A stretch of 64,000 nucleotides of DNA from Sialis fuliginosa (lineage: Eukaryota; Arthropoda; Insecta; Megaloptera; Sialidae): NCBI GenBank assembly GCA_961205875.1, contig OY540811.1, forward strand, positions 20,267,248 through 20,331,247, read 5' to 3'. The notes under the pieces were generated by a model. That model was given only the letters and a program-made list of their open reading frames with translations. It was not told the DNA's origin and did no database searches. Shown here piece by piece: positions 24,901 to 36,969 of this stretch (position 1 is its first letter; every line of letters starts with the position of its first letter). The position numbers and the translations under genes are program-made.

Positions 24901-25715
24901 AACACAGTTTAAGTATTTTGATATTAATATTTTAACTTTCTCATTTTTTTTTCATTTTTCAAGCCTGCCCTAACTATAAAAAAATCTGAAAATACACTAT
25001 TTCCAACTAAAACCTATTGAATAATACCCAAAATGCCTACTTTTGAGTACGTGATTAGGGGAATATATGTAGCTGTGACACAATAATCCTGATTCTCTTA
25101 ATTAAATAATAGATTATACTTTCTTTATTTGTGTTCGAGTATAATAATTAAACCGTATTTTCTATTTTATTGTAGATAATATTAAAATAACTCTCAATAA
25201 AAACCAAATCTAATTGTATAATTTTAAAATTTCATTATAATAAAATTTTAATTTCAGGACTTTTTATCAAGTTTTTCTTCTAGGATTTCTAGAGTCAAAA
25301 TGATGTAAATTTTATTGTAACAAATATTTAAAATTGAAAGAGAAAAACTTTTATTATTTTAATAGAAATAATATTTCGGTTAATGCTTCAGTATTGCCAA
25401 CCTGCAAATACCCGCCTTTTTGCGATATCTTCAATTGAGTCGTGATAATTTTCCCGCTAGTATTAAACCAACTGCTACTGCAGTTTCAGTCCTCTGCGTA
25501 TTTGATTGTTTATTTGTATACGTGTGCATGTATTTGTTTATGTGTGATAAATTCAAATACAACCCAACGGTTTTGATCAGGGATGGCCATGGAACTTATA
25601 AACTCTCAAGAGATTTATCAAGAGGATATATCTGCTTTCTAGTAGAATTAAACAACATGAATTAAATGAATGAATTATGATGTTTCGGTAATATAAATAT
25701 AATAATTTATGAATG
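21930..25715. other. Intergenic DNA with a small MITE and a GC-richer island
   Basis: AT-rich; no exon-like frame. Contains the inverted repeat at 22304-22456. A moderately GC-rich island at ~23700-24010 (includes TAATTATTGTCACATGGCTC) is a possible regulatory element. Confidence 0.35.
22304..22456. mobile_element. Small inverted-repeat element (MITE-like, ~150 bp)
   Basis: The left arm has AAAAAGTAATAGAAAGCTTTCGAATCA (22304 onward, about 27 bp) and the right arm carries the complement with TGATTCGAAAGCTGGCTATTAC ending in a T run. They flank an AT-rich centre. No coding potential. Confidence 0.55.
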
Positions 25716-25718
25716 GGA

Positions 25719-26152
25719 ATGTGTTGAAACTAATCAACTGTCATTTTGAAATGGATGCACTTATTGAAAAAACAAAAATTTTGTTGAAAAGAGAAGAGTC
25801 TGCAATTTTATTCTGCCTATGGTAGAAGCAAGTACGTGAGCGTTAAAATGAATAATCAGATTTTTCCTCCCGAAAAGTGCTTTTTTTTCAAGAAGAAAAG
25901 TGTATAGCACTGCTATAAAGTGTATCGTACTTAATGCAGAAAAATAAAGTTAAGAACGAAACCACACTAAATAGTTTATAATTTTATTTTTTTTGACAAT
26001 AAATTTTTATTCAAATAATTTTATTTTTAACAATTTTTGATCAATAAAATAAATGAAATAAAGTTGAAAACTACAGACTCTCCTCTTTTTAATGCAAATG
26101 TTTTAAATAACTGCATCTATTTGAAAATAACAGCTGATTAGTTTCAACACCT
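25719..26152. mobile_element. Inverted-repeat element (~430 bp) with GTGTTGAAACTAATCA ends
   Basis: Left end: GTGTTGAAACTAATCAACTG, then TGGATGCACTTATT. Right end: complementary AATAACTGCATCTATTTG and CAGCTGATTAGTTTCAACAC. The arms match over ~55 bp with several substitutions. The interior holds no protein but has AAGTGCTTTTTTTTC and repeated AAGTGTAT words. Fits a MITE of a DNA transposon; superfamily not assigned. Confidence 0.6.
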
Positions 26153-26639
26153 TCCTGTGTATTTAGTTTCTGGTTGTAAGAAGTATTGTATATTAGAAAA
26201 ATTGTATGCGCGATAAGTACAATCAGCGACTTAAAATAAGTGCTACCAAGTGTACCTCATAAAATGTATAGCATTTACATTATTATACAATTATTACCTC
26301 TGTTTAAAAATGTCTAACAATTTCATAACAATTTAACACCTAGCAGATAGCGTTAGCTGGAAGCTAATTTGCGTTTCCACTCAAACAAATTCTTTATAAT
26401 ATCGGGCATAAGTGGACCAACTAGTACATAGGGCGCTAAAAATCATTTATCTGTTAGTGTTCATGTGTAGGTAGATTTTAGTTACTTCGCTGATCAAACA
26501 AACTTTCAACATTAACATGCTTTATGATTTATGTTAAGAAAACTATAAAGTCATGCATAGTTTGTTAACCACGAAAACCCAATGAAAAAGATCATTACCT
26601 ACTACTCAAATGATATATTTTTACATCATTAACGTTTAA

Positions 26640-27060
26640 CTGATTCTAAAACAGTTGGCACTCCTGGTTTAGATACGTCGTATTTGTTTCCAATACATAC
26701 AAACGCGTGTGGGTATATCGAAACTCTGGGCGTTTTGGTTAGACACTCCACATATGCATATGCGTGAGTATGTATGTATGTGTGAATGTTTTTTTCGTCG
26801 TGCCGTGACTGAAATATGCTTGGCGGCATAAAATAAACTAGCGTGGCAGCGCGCGTGTTTGACAGAGCCGTCACCCGTGTGAACGGTCGCCAATTAACCG
26901 CGTGAGCTATGCGACAGCCGCTGTAGATGTGATGGATGCGCGATGACGCCTCTTCAGTCTCATCTCTCTGTGCGTCTCGCCGTCCCTTGTCTATAACATT
27001 ACCGTTGTATCGATGTCTGGCGGCTTTTGCACTCGGAGATTATTTCGTGAAACTTTTTGC
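26640..27060. promoter_or_regulatory. Large GC-rich island, candidate regulatory element
   Basis: About 400 bp with conspicuously high G+C and CG density (for example GCGATGACGCCTCTTCAGTC and CACCCGTGTGAACGG) in otherwise AT-rich DNA. Overlapping short frames exist on the minus strand, but none looks like a conserved protein. An initiator-like TCAGTC and a TAATTAA-like homeobox core (CCAATTAACC) are seen. Could be an Iroquois-locus enhancer or a promoter; evidence is compositional only. Confidence 0.3.
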
Positions 27061-27264
27061 TTGCTATTAAATTTGCCGTTTGTGTATATGGCTAAATCAA
27101 TTTCAATGAAGCAATCGGCTAGCAATAACTAAATATGTTGGATTATGTCTGATGACTTTTAACCCTCGATCGCTGGATTGGGGACGTCACAATATTTTGT
27201 TTTTAATATAAATTTTAAAGAAATATACACCACCGTTAATTTAATTCTTGTTTCCATATACCGA

Positions 27265-27585
27265 TTTGAACACTAATGTCCAGTATTATTTGTTAGCTAG
27301 TAAGAACTTTTAAATAGGGTATTAATTCTATAAGACAGTTCCCTTGAAGTATGTATAATGAACTGTTTGACAAGTTTCTCACTCTCATGGTAAGTAGACA
27401 ACAAAGATATTAAAACAATAGTGATATTATAAAAATTATTTCGTACGATCTGAGTCGCAAATTGTGTTGTTGAAGTATCACTGATCTAAATTCTAAAACA
27501 AATCCGCAGATAATAATACAGAATTAGTACCCCGTTGAAAGTGCTTGTAAGCTAACAAATTTTAATGCTCCATTATCATAATGGA
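27265..27585 (-). mobile_element. Harbinger-associated MITE, copy 1
   Basis: Ends near GTCCAGTATTATTTGTTAGC and AAAGTGCTTGTAAGCTAAC. Its interior (GACAGTT, TTTGACAAGTTTCTC, TATTAAAACA.TG.TGATATTAT, AAATTATTT.GTACG, TTGAAGT.T.ACTG.TCTAAATTC) matches, in reverse complement, the interior of the copy at 45507-45841 almost word for word. Two copies of one non-autonomous family in opposite orientation. No coding. Confidence 0.65.
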
Positions 27586-27682
27586 AATAACTTAGCCAAA
27601 CTGATAAAGTTTCGACTTACATATAATAAAAGCTTCAAGACAAATTGTATTAGATTTTTCATATTCTGTTATTTATAACAAT

Positions 27683-27721
27683 TAGCACAATATGGTCTAG
27701 AGTCTAGACCATATTGTGCTA
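27683..27721. repeat. Perfect 39-bp palindrome
   Basis: Two 19-nt arms (TAGCACAATATGGTCTAGA and its exact complement) around a single G at 27702. It contains two TCTAGA sites. See the findings list. Confidence 0.95.
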
Positions 27722-28059
27722 TTTCAGGGAGTATTTTTATAAATAAAAAAAATACTGTATCTTTTTTTGTGAACAAAATATCGTTATGTCGTATATTGTT
27801 AATTGTTTTTAAACTTTTACATTAGCCACGTTTTGTATAACGGTTAGACACGAATAGTTATATTCGATAGATTGAATTAAAAAGCTAAAATATATTCATA
27901 AATATACGTATTTTTAAATAAATTTAAAATTAAGTCAAATAACATAGTTTACAACATTTCCACAGTAAAATATTACACACATTTAAATCTCATGTTCTAA
28001 AAGGTTTAAAAAACAATAAAACATATTAATTAATTACTACTGGTCTGAAAACTGATCAG

Positions 28060-28620
28060 TACAGGTTTTTAATGCGACACGACATCCATATATTTACCAC
28101 TGATGTAATTCCATGCGACTGACAATTCGCAAGTCGCATGCATAAAAACATCGGTTGCATACCACTCTAGGGGAGTCCGCAGCCAAGATGATATTGTCAT
28201 CAAGCTGTCAAACCGAGACCAATTTAGCTGACTGGAGCAGTCCGTATATGGATATATCATTTCTTGTTCGCTCGGTAATGAAGATACCAACTTTCTTATA
28301 TCAGAGATTTATCGACACAGTTTTTATCGTCCGACGTTGCGTAGCATATGTTCACCGATGTTTTGCTAATTGGAAATTACAATAATCCGGAATGTGTAAG
28401 AGGGACTGTTATATAATCGTTCATTTTTTGTTGTGTTATTGATAAAAAATTAATATCTTCGATACTGTTACATTTGCTGCTGAGACCTCCTTCAAAGTTG
28501 GTCAGTAGGAACCGGGGGTTAGTTTTTTTATAGGATTGATATGAACGATATTTTACACACATCAGGTTTTGCAATTCAGAATATGTCGACAATGGAATTT
28601 TATATGGGACATAGTAACCG
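28060..28620. other. GC-richer stretch with overlapping anonymous reading frames
   Basis: Frames on both strands (28155-28385 plus; 28069-28290 and 28377-28592 minus) of 70-76 codons. The minus frame reads SSWLRTPLEWYATDVF and CELSVAWNYISGKYMD, which is protein-like in composition but matches no family I recognise. It could be a decayed exon of a transferred or duplicated gene, a regulatory element, or chance. No splice or start signal decides. Confidence 0.2.
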
Positions 28621-30840
28621 TAAATATTCTTAAGGGAGTAATTAAAATTATATATGAGAGTATTTCAATGATATCCATATATATAAATATTTATAATTTC
28701 TTTATTCCATATATACAGTATCAGATGCAGAGATATTTTAAACTTCAGTAATATATAAGTGGTCATTTCTCAGAATCAGAATTAGCAAACATTTAGCAAA
28801 GACACAAATCACCGACAATTAAACGTTCTTAAACCTTTCCATTCCACTACTTCACATGTAAAATACAAATATCTGAACAATAGATCTAATAACTACTACA
28901 ACAATCCATAAAAATGTTTATCGAAAAAGATAATAAAGAAAATCCATGTCATAATAAAAACATTCGCATGTGACAGCTATGATATTTTAATTGAATGATC
29001 AACATCAAAGATTGATGTTATCTTTTGTCATTATTAACATTGAAGTTGAGTTAATTTGAATCACAATCGTGGATCCAATCTAGGACCGGCATAGACCTAA
29101 ATGACAAAGCGGATTTTTGATTGAATCTTCGATGTATAAACATTTATATATATTTATGTATGTGTTACTGTATCATACACACATATGTGATTCCGTCATC
29201 GGCAGTTGAAATATTAATTGACACGTTGACAGCCTGGGAAGTAAATCTATCAAATTGGCCAATCATATATTTAAACTCTCTCAATATGTGATGTATTATT
29301 TTATGATGGTAATAAATACCGGGATTTATTATTGTGTGGAATTTTTATATTGGATAATACTTTATATTTAGCCTTATGTATAAAACAATAAAATGGTGGT
29401 CTTAAGTACATTATACATATAGATACATATTTAAATATTATCAAGATTTTTAAAATACGATAGGTACATAATATTGTTTTAGACGATATTGTTATAGGTA
29501 CAAAATATGTGTAAAATTTTTCATATTTCCTAAATCGCGGATTTTAATGACATCAAAATCATTTCAATTGAGTCTTCGCTCAAACGAAAATTTTATAAAA
29601 AAAATAATCGGTGCATTTTTACAGAATTTATCATAAATAAAAGGAAATTTTACGTCGGATAGACACACACAGACGCCATATTAAAAAATAAATTATTTTT
29701 TTTATTTTGAAGGTGGTATATTCAAAATCTGTCTCATATTGGACAAGTTTTTTGATCCTTTCACCAATGAAAGTATTTCTTCAAATAAGTAAATATGAAA
29801 TTAAATTTTTTATATACCTAAGAATAATAATATAGGAATTATATAAACGCAACTTCATGTTGGCATCCAGTGGCGTCTATCTGCTCTAGATAATATATAT
29901 TGGGTTTATTTGTCGCCATATTATAGTAATCACGACAAAAGCCGATTGAACCCGATCTACGCTAAAGTAATTTCCCAAATACGTTCACTACAAACCAAAC
30001 AATATCGATTCAAATCGGCTGATGAACAATTTCATCAATCACTAACAAAACCTATATTTGACAACCCTGTGTACATATATGAGTAAAAGGAAGAGAGAGA
30101 CAGATAGAGAATGGTGAGGTAACCGACAACAACAATGATACATTAATTGTGAATCTCAACAAACAAACAGTGACAAGAGATTTGATTGCGGGGGCTGTGA
30201 TTTGAACAAATGATCAACGCTGCTGTTGTACGATGACGAAGCGTCATTTCCACAACAGACCACTGTTTAATCATTTCAATTATGATTCTCTATCGCACTA
30301 CACTTGTTCGATAAAAGTATTTTTATTCAATTTTAAGCATCTATTAATAATACGATTGTGTGGATCTAGTAAGTCGGTAGTTGTAGCAGATAATTTTAAT
30401 GTAGTATGTTGAAATAGAGGATGATAAGAAAGTCATTGAATCTTTATGCGTATTGTAAATTTTATATCAACAAAATTATATTATTTTTTTAAGCTTTAAT
30501 ACAAAAAAACATCTGCCAAGTAAATGAATAGTGCTTTATCGTGCTAAATTCACCAAAGGTAGTTAATTAATTATTGAACAATTTAAATAAAAACCGATAA
30601 GAGTGTTCAGATAAATTACCTGGCATTGGTTAACCATTTAATTTTTATACAATTTTACTAAAAAATATTAGTTCGAAATTTTTACCTGATTATTTTTTCC
30701 TATATTTTTAATTTTTTGACAACATTATGCAAAACGTCAAAATGACATTTAATATGTTAAAGTAAATAGCAATTTCAAAAAACAATACACGTTTTTTTTT
30801 AAACAAATTGAGATAATTCTTTGTAAGGGAATATTTTACA
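28621..30840. other. Intergenic DNA, no gene seen
   Basis: AT-rich with GC-richer islands at ~29840-30260 (includes TCGATTCAAATCGGC) and ~29030-29110. No exon-like frame. Possible regulatory islands only. Confidence 0.35.
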
Positions 30841-30844
30841 ACAA

Positions 30845-31220
30845 ACGTTGTAGACCTATATTATATAAAATTGAATGCTCTATAAAAAAGATTCTACAAA
30901 ATTTTCACGTAACATATGTCGTTCTTGAAATATCTTGAAAAAATAAATATTTTGGAATGTCACCCCTCCCCCTTACACACGATTTTGATGATTTTGAAAT
31001 GAGACCGTCCTCAAGCCAGACTCAATAACCAATTAAGTTTCATTAATATTAGTTCAGTGGTTCATAAGTTATGCGTGTGACAAGGATTCAAGGGATAGAC
31101 AGACCTGAAACAGAAAGATCAATTTAAAATTTTGAAATCGGAGAACAATTTTTTGTCTCATTCTAAAACGATCACAAAGCTTCTCGTATCTTCGATATTG
31201 CGAGGAAGTAAAACCAAATC
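30845..31220 (+). repeat. Dispersed repeat with GTTATGCGTGTGACAA core, copy 1
   Basis: Shares with 57500-57850 the order: ACAAAATTTTCACGTAA; TTCTTGA.AT; CACCCCTCCC/TACCTCCTACC; TGGTTCATAAGTTATGCGTG; CCTGAAAC.GAAAGATCAA; AAATCGGAGAA; GATCACAAAGCTTC. The tail words also occur inverted at 54090-54190 and in the hAT-like element near 20900. Reads like the non-coding 3' region of a retroposon ('may fail: check by masking'). Confidence 0.55.
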
Positions 31221-34200
31221 AAGAGATGGTAGTTTTTTCTATGAAAAATCATTTATTATATTCTTTGTAATTTAAAAATTTTAACGAGCTTAGCACAGGA
31301 TTTTATTTATATAATTATACTTAATTATAATTTTCCCTAATTTAAAATTTAATCACTCGGTCGATACTCGACAAGAATATAAATAACATATATTTAGAAT
31401 TTTATACATATACAAAAAAATAAATGTATAGCTACATTCCACATATTTGGCAAATGTAAAATTTTATATAAAATCGTAATATCTACTATATAACACATAA
31501 CATATACATGTGTATATAAATGGACTCAAATTAACAAAAAAAGTACATAATATCCATAAATGCATTATTAATAATCAAACTATAATCTGTTATAGACATC
31601 GTGCAAAAAATACAGCGACTATATGGGCTAATATAGTAGTTCATATTGTCCTAATTTCCAAGTAATCATTATTCAACAATAGCCAATGTCTTTTATCATA
31701 ATAAAGTCTAATCAATATGCAAGAGATATTCGACCTACGAACAAGTGGTCAGTGCAAAAAGTGACCACAAACAGTGGCAGTCACGTATCGATTCTTAGAC
31801 CATATGTTTCTTTAAATATTGATTCATTTATTTCTCTACAAATATTTTTCTAGTTATTCATTTTCATATCATTTAATGTTTTTTTTTATCATATAGTGAG
31901 ATTATTACTATTCTTGTAATGTATCAAAATTTACATTTAAATTTAACGATTTTAATGTTCTCGTTAAAAAATCAATGAAAATGAAGAAGAAACGCATTTA
32001 TTTATATATGAATATTTTTACGTTGTAGAGTCGCATGCAAAAGTTGTCGACCAGTTTTCATTCAAATTTGCTTATCACAAACTTAGTAGGGTCCATCCAT
32101 TTGATTATTATAATATTTAAATTATTTTTCCATGTACCAAAAAAAGATAGATATTTTGAAACTCATTTGCTAGATAAAGAAGTACTCTTCGTTTATATTA
32201 CTCATATATATTTGTGAGATTAAATTATTATGCAATCTATTGAAAATTGTATAAGTAAATTTTTTGGCAATAAATATTTGATATTCCGAATTTTAGCATT
32301 TGAATATGTTAAACTTGATATAAAATTAATTAATGAAATGGACGTAGAAAAAGATAATAGATTATGTTTGTCTTAATATTATCGAATCTGTTGTAAGCGA
32401 TTCTGACTTCTGACCTTTAGAGTGGCAGACGACTTCTGAACCCCGTAGTACATACATGTACAATCAATGTACATATATGTATATATATCTGTTAAAGTTG
32501 GCAAAACAATATTTTTGAGAGTTTGTGAAAATATATGTAAGCAGTATTCTGCAAAGTAATATTATTACAAGATTTTATATTTAATTTCGACATATGTACC
32601 TACTGTACATATATAAAATCTAAATACTTACTTAATAAAGCAATAGACTTACAGGAAATACAAAGATCTTGTTATTTAATAAATAATCATAATTAATAAA
32701 TAATAATAATTAATAAGATCAATGGTTTTATATAGATAGTCTAAGGTTTTATATGCGGGCTAAAAGAAGTTAGCATCGTTACGGGCAGTGTTTTTGTTTC
32801 TGTTATGTTTATGGTTATGAATTCTTACCCATGGCACTCTTGATGCCCTGAACCTCCCGGAATGACGGCCGACTTACAAGTTACCGAATTTATATCTCAA
32901 TACAACCAACTTATTGTTTTATATATTGTTCATGATTTATAATATTTGTGGATTTAATGATCGGCTTGTAAATATAAATATATAACTTTTTTGCTAGCGC
33001 CGATGTTGAGGACATTTGTTATCGAATAAGTTAGCATTGTCGTTGTCACAGTAATTCATTATACTTGTGTAGATTATTTATAGCTAGTTGTTTTTATTTT
33101 TGTTGCTTTGTGGTCGCTGATGTATACAATGTATGTGGAAAATATAGTAGAGCGTTTGTTACAATGTTGAATTAGTTTAAACGAACCTACTGTATTTATT
33201 TATGGAGATTTATATGAATTAATCCACTGTTTATGTATATGTGTACACATATGTATTATTGGATTATTAATATTTGTTATACATACAGTGAGTCCCAGGA
33301 TAGATGTAACCTGTGGTGTAATGAACAATTTTTTTTCGAATTTCGGAATGAATGTGGGGATCGAGTCCTGTTTGATGTAAAACTAAGGAATAGGTACCAA
33401 CAAACAGTCTATTTGGTCCTCTAAGGTATTTTATAAGAAAAGTTGTAAAAATAACCACGAACAAACTACCTATCTATATTTTTCAAAATATGACAAAAAT
33501 CCACAAAAAAATTTGTTAGAATGCAATTGTAACCGCATACTTTACATTTATTACTAATAATTATACAGTATTATACACGTACCTACTGCTCGCACACACA
33601 GTAATTACTAACAATAAGTTAGAATGCATTCATGCAATTCACATCTAGCTGACCACATGATCGGCTAGATTTAACTTTGTTGGATGAATTTGTAGCTTGC
33701 AGTAAATACTGCGTACCTATATAAGCTGTACGTTAGGAATCTTTAAATTCAGTCAGGGGCGGATCGAGGAGGAATTCTATTCTGAATATTTTGTATAGTT
33801 AATGTTTTATGAAATGTCTCATACAAAATTGTATTCTTAAAGCAGTATTTTCTCAATAGGACTTATAATCCTTATGACAATACATTATTATAATAAAGCG
33901 TAGAAAATATGTATAATGGCAATTATAAATGTAACAATTAGATAACATTCGCATTCGCCATTATATATTTGAATGTAAAGTATAGGTAGTTAGGTACGTA
34001 TGTATATGTTCCACACTAAACAGTGGATGCAAATTAGAGTGTGTAGTTTGGTACAAAGGAGCGAGCGCGTACGGGTTCGAGGCGGTAATCTTGTCTTTTA
34101 TGTGTTAACACTGGCTGGGGTAATTAGTCGTCGCAACTACCAGCTAAAGGTGAACATCCACTACGAGTTGTGTTAAAGAGATGGAGGGCTGATTTGTACA

Positions 34201-34400
34201 GGACCGCAATATTGAAGAGTTAAATCTAACATTAATGTTATTAGTGTTATGACATAGAGTTCAGTTTCCTATTCTGTGACCTGCAAGAAATTTTAGTTTG
34301 ATAATACCAAAGTAATGCATGGAAATGAAATCGAAACAAAATTAATAATTTCAGTTGATATTATAAAAAATGTAATGAACTAATTTTCTTTATTGAGTGA
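31221..34400. other. Intergenic DNA, no gene seen
   Basis: AT-rich. GC-richer islands at ~32750-32890 (CCCATGGCACTCTTGATGCC and CCGGAATGACGGCC) and ~34040-34210 (GGAGCGAGCGCGTACGGG) are candidate regulatory elements. A repeat-like stretch at ~33285-33440 starts ACAGTGAGTCCCAGGAT. No coding exon supported. Confidence 0.35.
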
Positions 34401-34406
34401 AATATT

Positions 34407-34546
34407 ATGCCGTGTTAAAACTAGAAAGATAAAACAGCAACATCGTATTTTTTGACAAAATAGCAACAAACCCTACACATTTTTAAATACTTCGTATTTA
34501 AAAAACACCATGTTGCTGCTATGTCTTTTTGGTCTAAATACGGCAT
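34407..34546. mobile_element. Small MITE with ATGCCGT ends (140 bp)
   Basis: The inverted ends ATGCCGTGTTAAAAC and TCTAAATACGGCAT continue inward through AGCAACAT..GTATTTTT on each side, about 45 bp per arm with substitutions, around a short hairpin AAATACTTCGTATTT. It lies only ~60 bp before the large foldback at 34604. Confidence 0.55.
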
Positions 34547-34603
34547 TATATAGGCATATGTGTTCACAAATTTGTGGGGATCTCACAAATCAGTAGTGAA
34601 GAG

Positions 34604-34791
34604 ATGGATCTTGGTTTCTGGGTGTAAGTCGCGTCGGTTTGGTCGTGTTATCGGCCAATGTTTTGCAGTGGACATCTTCAGGGCTCTTCTAAAAGTATAC
34701 TTTTAAAAGAGCCCTGAAGATGTAAAACATTGACCAATAACACGACCAAACCGACGCGACTTACACCCAATAATCAAGATCTATATCAAGA
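34604..34791. repeat. Large near-loopless foldback (~94-bp arms)
   Basis: Two arms meet at GTATAC (centre between 34697 and 34698). Long matched tracts include GGTGTAAGTCGCGTCGGTTT, GGTCGTGTTATCGG and CATCTTCAGGGCTCTTCT and their complements. The left arm carries about 7 extra bases (GCAGTGG region). No coding frame. Unusual because there is essentially no loop. Confidence 0.85.
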
Positions 34792-34837
34792 TCACCGCGG
34801 AAGCCTCAAGACTTGTACTGTACAGTAATGAAGCGGA

Positions 34838-34856
34838 TTTTTTTTTTTTTTTTTTT
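34838..34856. repeat. Poly-T tract (19 T)
   Basis: A homopolymer run just after the foldback; possibly the poly-A tail of a minus-strand retroposed piece, or simple slippage. Confidence 0.8.
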
Positions 34857-35397
34857 AAATTTAAAATTAATATTTAATTTTTCCTTCGTCGATCTCAGTG
34901 TGATTTTTCTACTTGTACTCGTATAACAATATTTTTTTAAGAAAATTTTTAAAGATCCAGTTATAGTACATAAAACGTTTTACACTATACAATAAAATAA
35001 AAATAACAACATATTAGCTACAACGCAAGAAAACAGCTTTGAGTGTTCTAATATCCATAATTTTTGAAATTTGAATTTTTACATTCACAATCTTAAATTC
35101 AATTCGATTTAAATTTTACAAGTTAATATAATTATTTATTAGAGGAAATGTGCATTAATTGTGTTTGTTGAAATTATTTTGATTTATCTGTTTCCGGTCG
35201 CATGATGCCAACAGTTGCTTCTGAATAAAGACATTTATTTATTGTGGATTCGTAACAAGCATCTCATGATTTCTAAACGCATGTATAAAATATCATAATT
35301 AGAACTAGTAGATTACAAGAATTAATCATCTCGATAATGTTTTTTGAAACAGGAATGAATACTTGATGGAGATTTTTTCAATATGTATTATTTTACT

Positions 35398-35612
35398 AGA
35401 TCTGGGATAGATCTGCATTTTGAGACAAAATCTTATTTGTTAACTGGTTTTTGATTTATGGAGACCTGCAAAGATCTACAACGATCTAGAAAGATCTTTG
35501 AAAAACGTTGAAAATTCATGAATTTAGATCGTTGTAGATCTTTGTAGGTCACAGATCAAAAACCAGTGAAAAAATATGATTTTGTCTCAAAATACAAATC
35601 TATCCCAGATCT
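35398..35612. repeat. Second foldback (~90-bp arms, ~40-bp loop)
   Basis: The left arm runs AGATCTGGGATAGATCTGC, TTTTGAGACAAAATC, AACTGGTTTTTGAT, CAAAGATCTACAACGATCTA. The right arm is the complement with few changes and ends CTATCCCAGATCT. A smaller inverted pair (AGATCTGAT/ATCAGATCT, 35608-35633) overlaps its right end. AGATCT occurs repeatedly inside. Probably a MITE or a foldback transposon. Confidence 0.8.
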
Positions 35613-36239
35613 GATTTGATCACATCAGATCTAAATTTTTTCCCGGGGTGTTAAAAATGAAACAAATCATCTCAACTGACATAAAATAATAAGATTAAAA
35701 TAAATGCGCTGAGTTTTTGTGTCATACTTAAATATAAAAAATAAAATAAGCTTTTTAAACAATGAAAATTTTCATGGCTCTTCAGACCTATATATTCATA
35801 ACCAGAAACAAAAAATCCCAAAAAAGTACAATATTGTAAACATGAAGGGATTGTGAGTTCGATGATCTCAAAAATCATTGAACCAATTTTGATGACACTT
35901 TTACAAGAATATTTTCTTGGGATCCTTAAAGGCAATATAGGTTACGTATATTTACGTACGCAATTTAAAAGTTCAAGCTTTCCACATATTTTTAACGAAT
36001 GTCGTACAATTTATTGTTAACCCTTAACAAGCTCGCAAAATAAAAATGACAATTTTGCTTATAACGTCAAATAACTTTATGAAATAGAATGTAATTATTT
36101 AAATAAAGTATTTTGGCTATAACTTGACGCTTTTAAATAACAAATACATTTCACCTAACATTTTTGTAATTCCATGCACCCTTTCAAAATCTGTAAAGTA
36201 ATATGTTTTGTTTTTGTAACAAAACCGTGAATTACAATA

Positions 36240-36530
36240 TCAATTCAGCAAAGTGAACACAGTCCGAGTCTGTATTATTCATCGAAAATCCCTGGTGTTT
36301 TCGCGATCTAATTACAAAGCCGCAAGCGATAGCAAATTAAACTTTCATCAGCCATTAGCATATGAGAGAACCCTAATTAAGGTAAAGTGTCTACGAGCTA
36401 TTGTTTGTAAGGTTTATTGTAGGAGCTCGACGCGAGGCTTCCATCGGTGATCCGTAGCCACCAGGAGGCAGCCACTTTACTCATGTACTAGACGTACATT
36501 ATGTGCGTTGTGCTTAACAGACTCAGCCAT
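36240..36530. promoter_or_regulatory. GC-rich island, candidate cis-regulatory element
   Basis: ~290 bp of less AT-rich DNA with homeobox/POU-like words (CATTAGCATATG, CCTAATTAAGG) and a GC-rich core (GTAGCCACCAGGAGGCAGCC). A 65-codon frame crosses it, but its protein is not domain-like. Would suit a conserved non-coding element of the Iroquois domain; conservation not tested. Confidence 0.3.
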
Positions 36531-36969
36531 CTTTTTGGGAATTAAAAATATTTTTGCAATCATTTAGATATAACAAATATTTTCATGGATTTTTTTCAAG
36601 GAAAATTAAAATAGGAAAATATTGAATAAATGACATTAAGTTATGGTAGTAAGTAATATCCAACAGGCTAAAAACTAATAACCCAAAATTATTCATCTTC
36701 GGTAAATAGAAATTGTCAAACGGGCGGTAGCATCATGACCCTAAAGAGACGTAACTCCGAAACAAGTGTCAGAATAGTGGTAATTGAATATGTACGTAAA
36801 TACGAAGTGATGTGTCAAAGAGTCGTAAAACTGTATAGTACCTATATTATATATAAAATATATATATAAAATATTTTTAGTTACAGTCTGGATGGAAATA
36901 TTAATAATAGTAACAAAATTGATTCGTACAATGTTTTGACAAGCATTTTATTATTAAAAGTAATATCTT

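Noticed and set aside
26629-26893. Two minus-strand frames in the GC island
   Set aside because: Overlapping, His/Thr-rich through CATA-type repeats, no domain; treated as non-coding island.
34060-34090. GGGTTCGAGGC as a tRNA T-arm
   Set aside because: No matching acceptor, D or anticodon arms around it.
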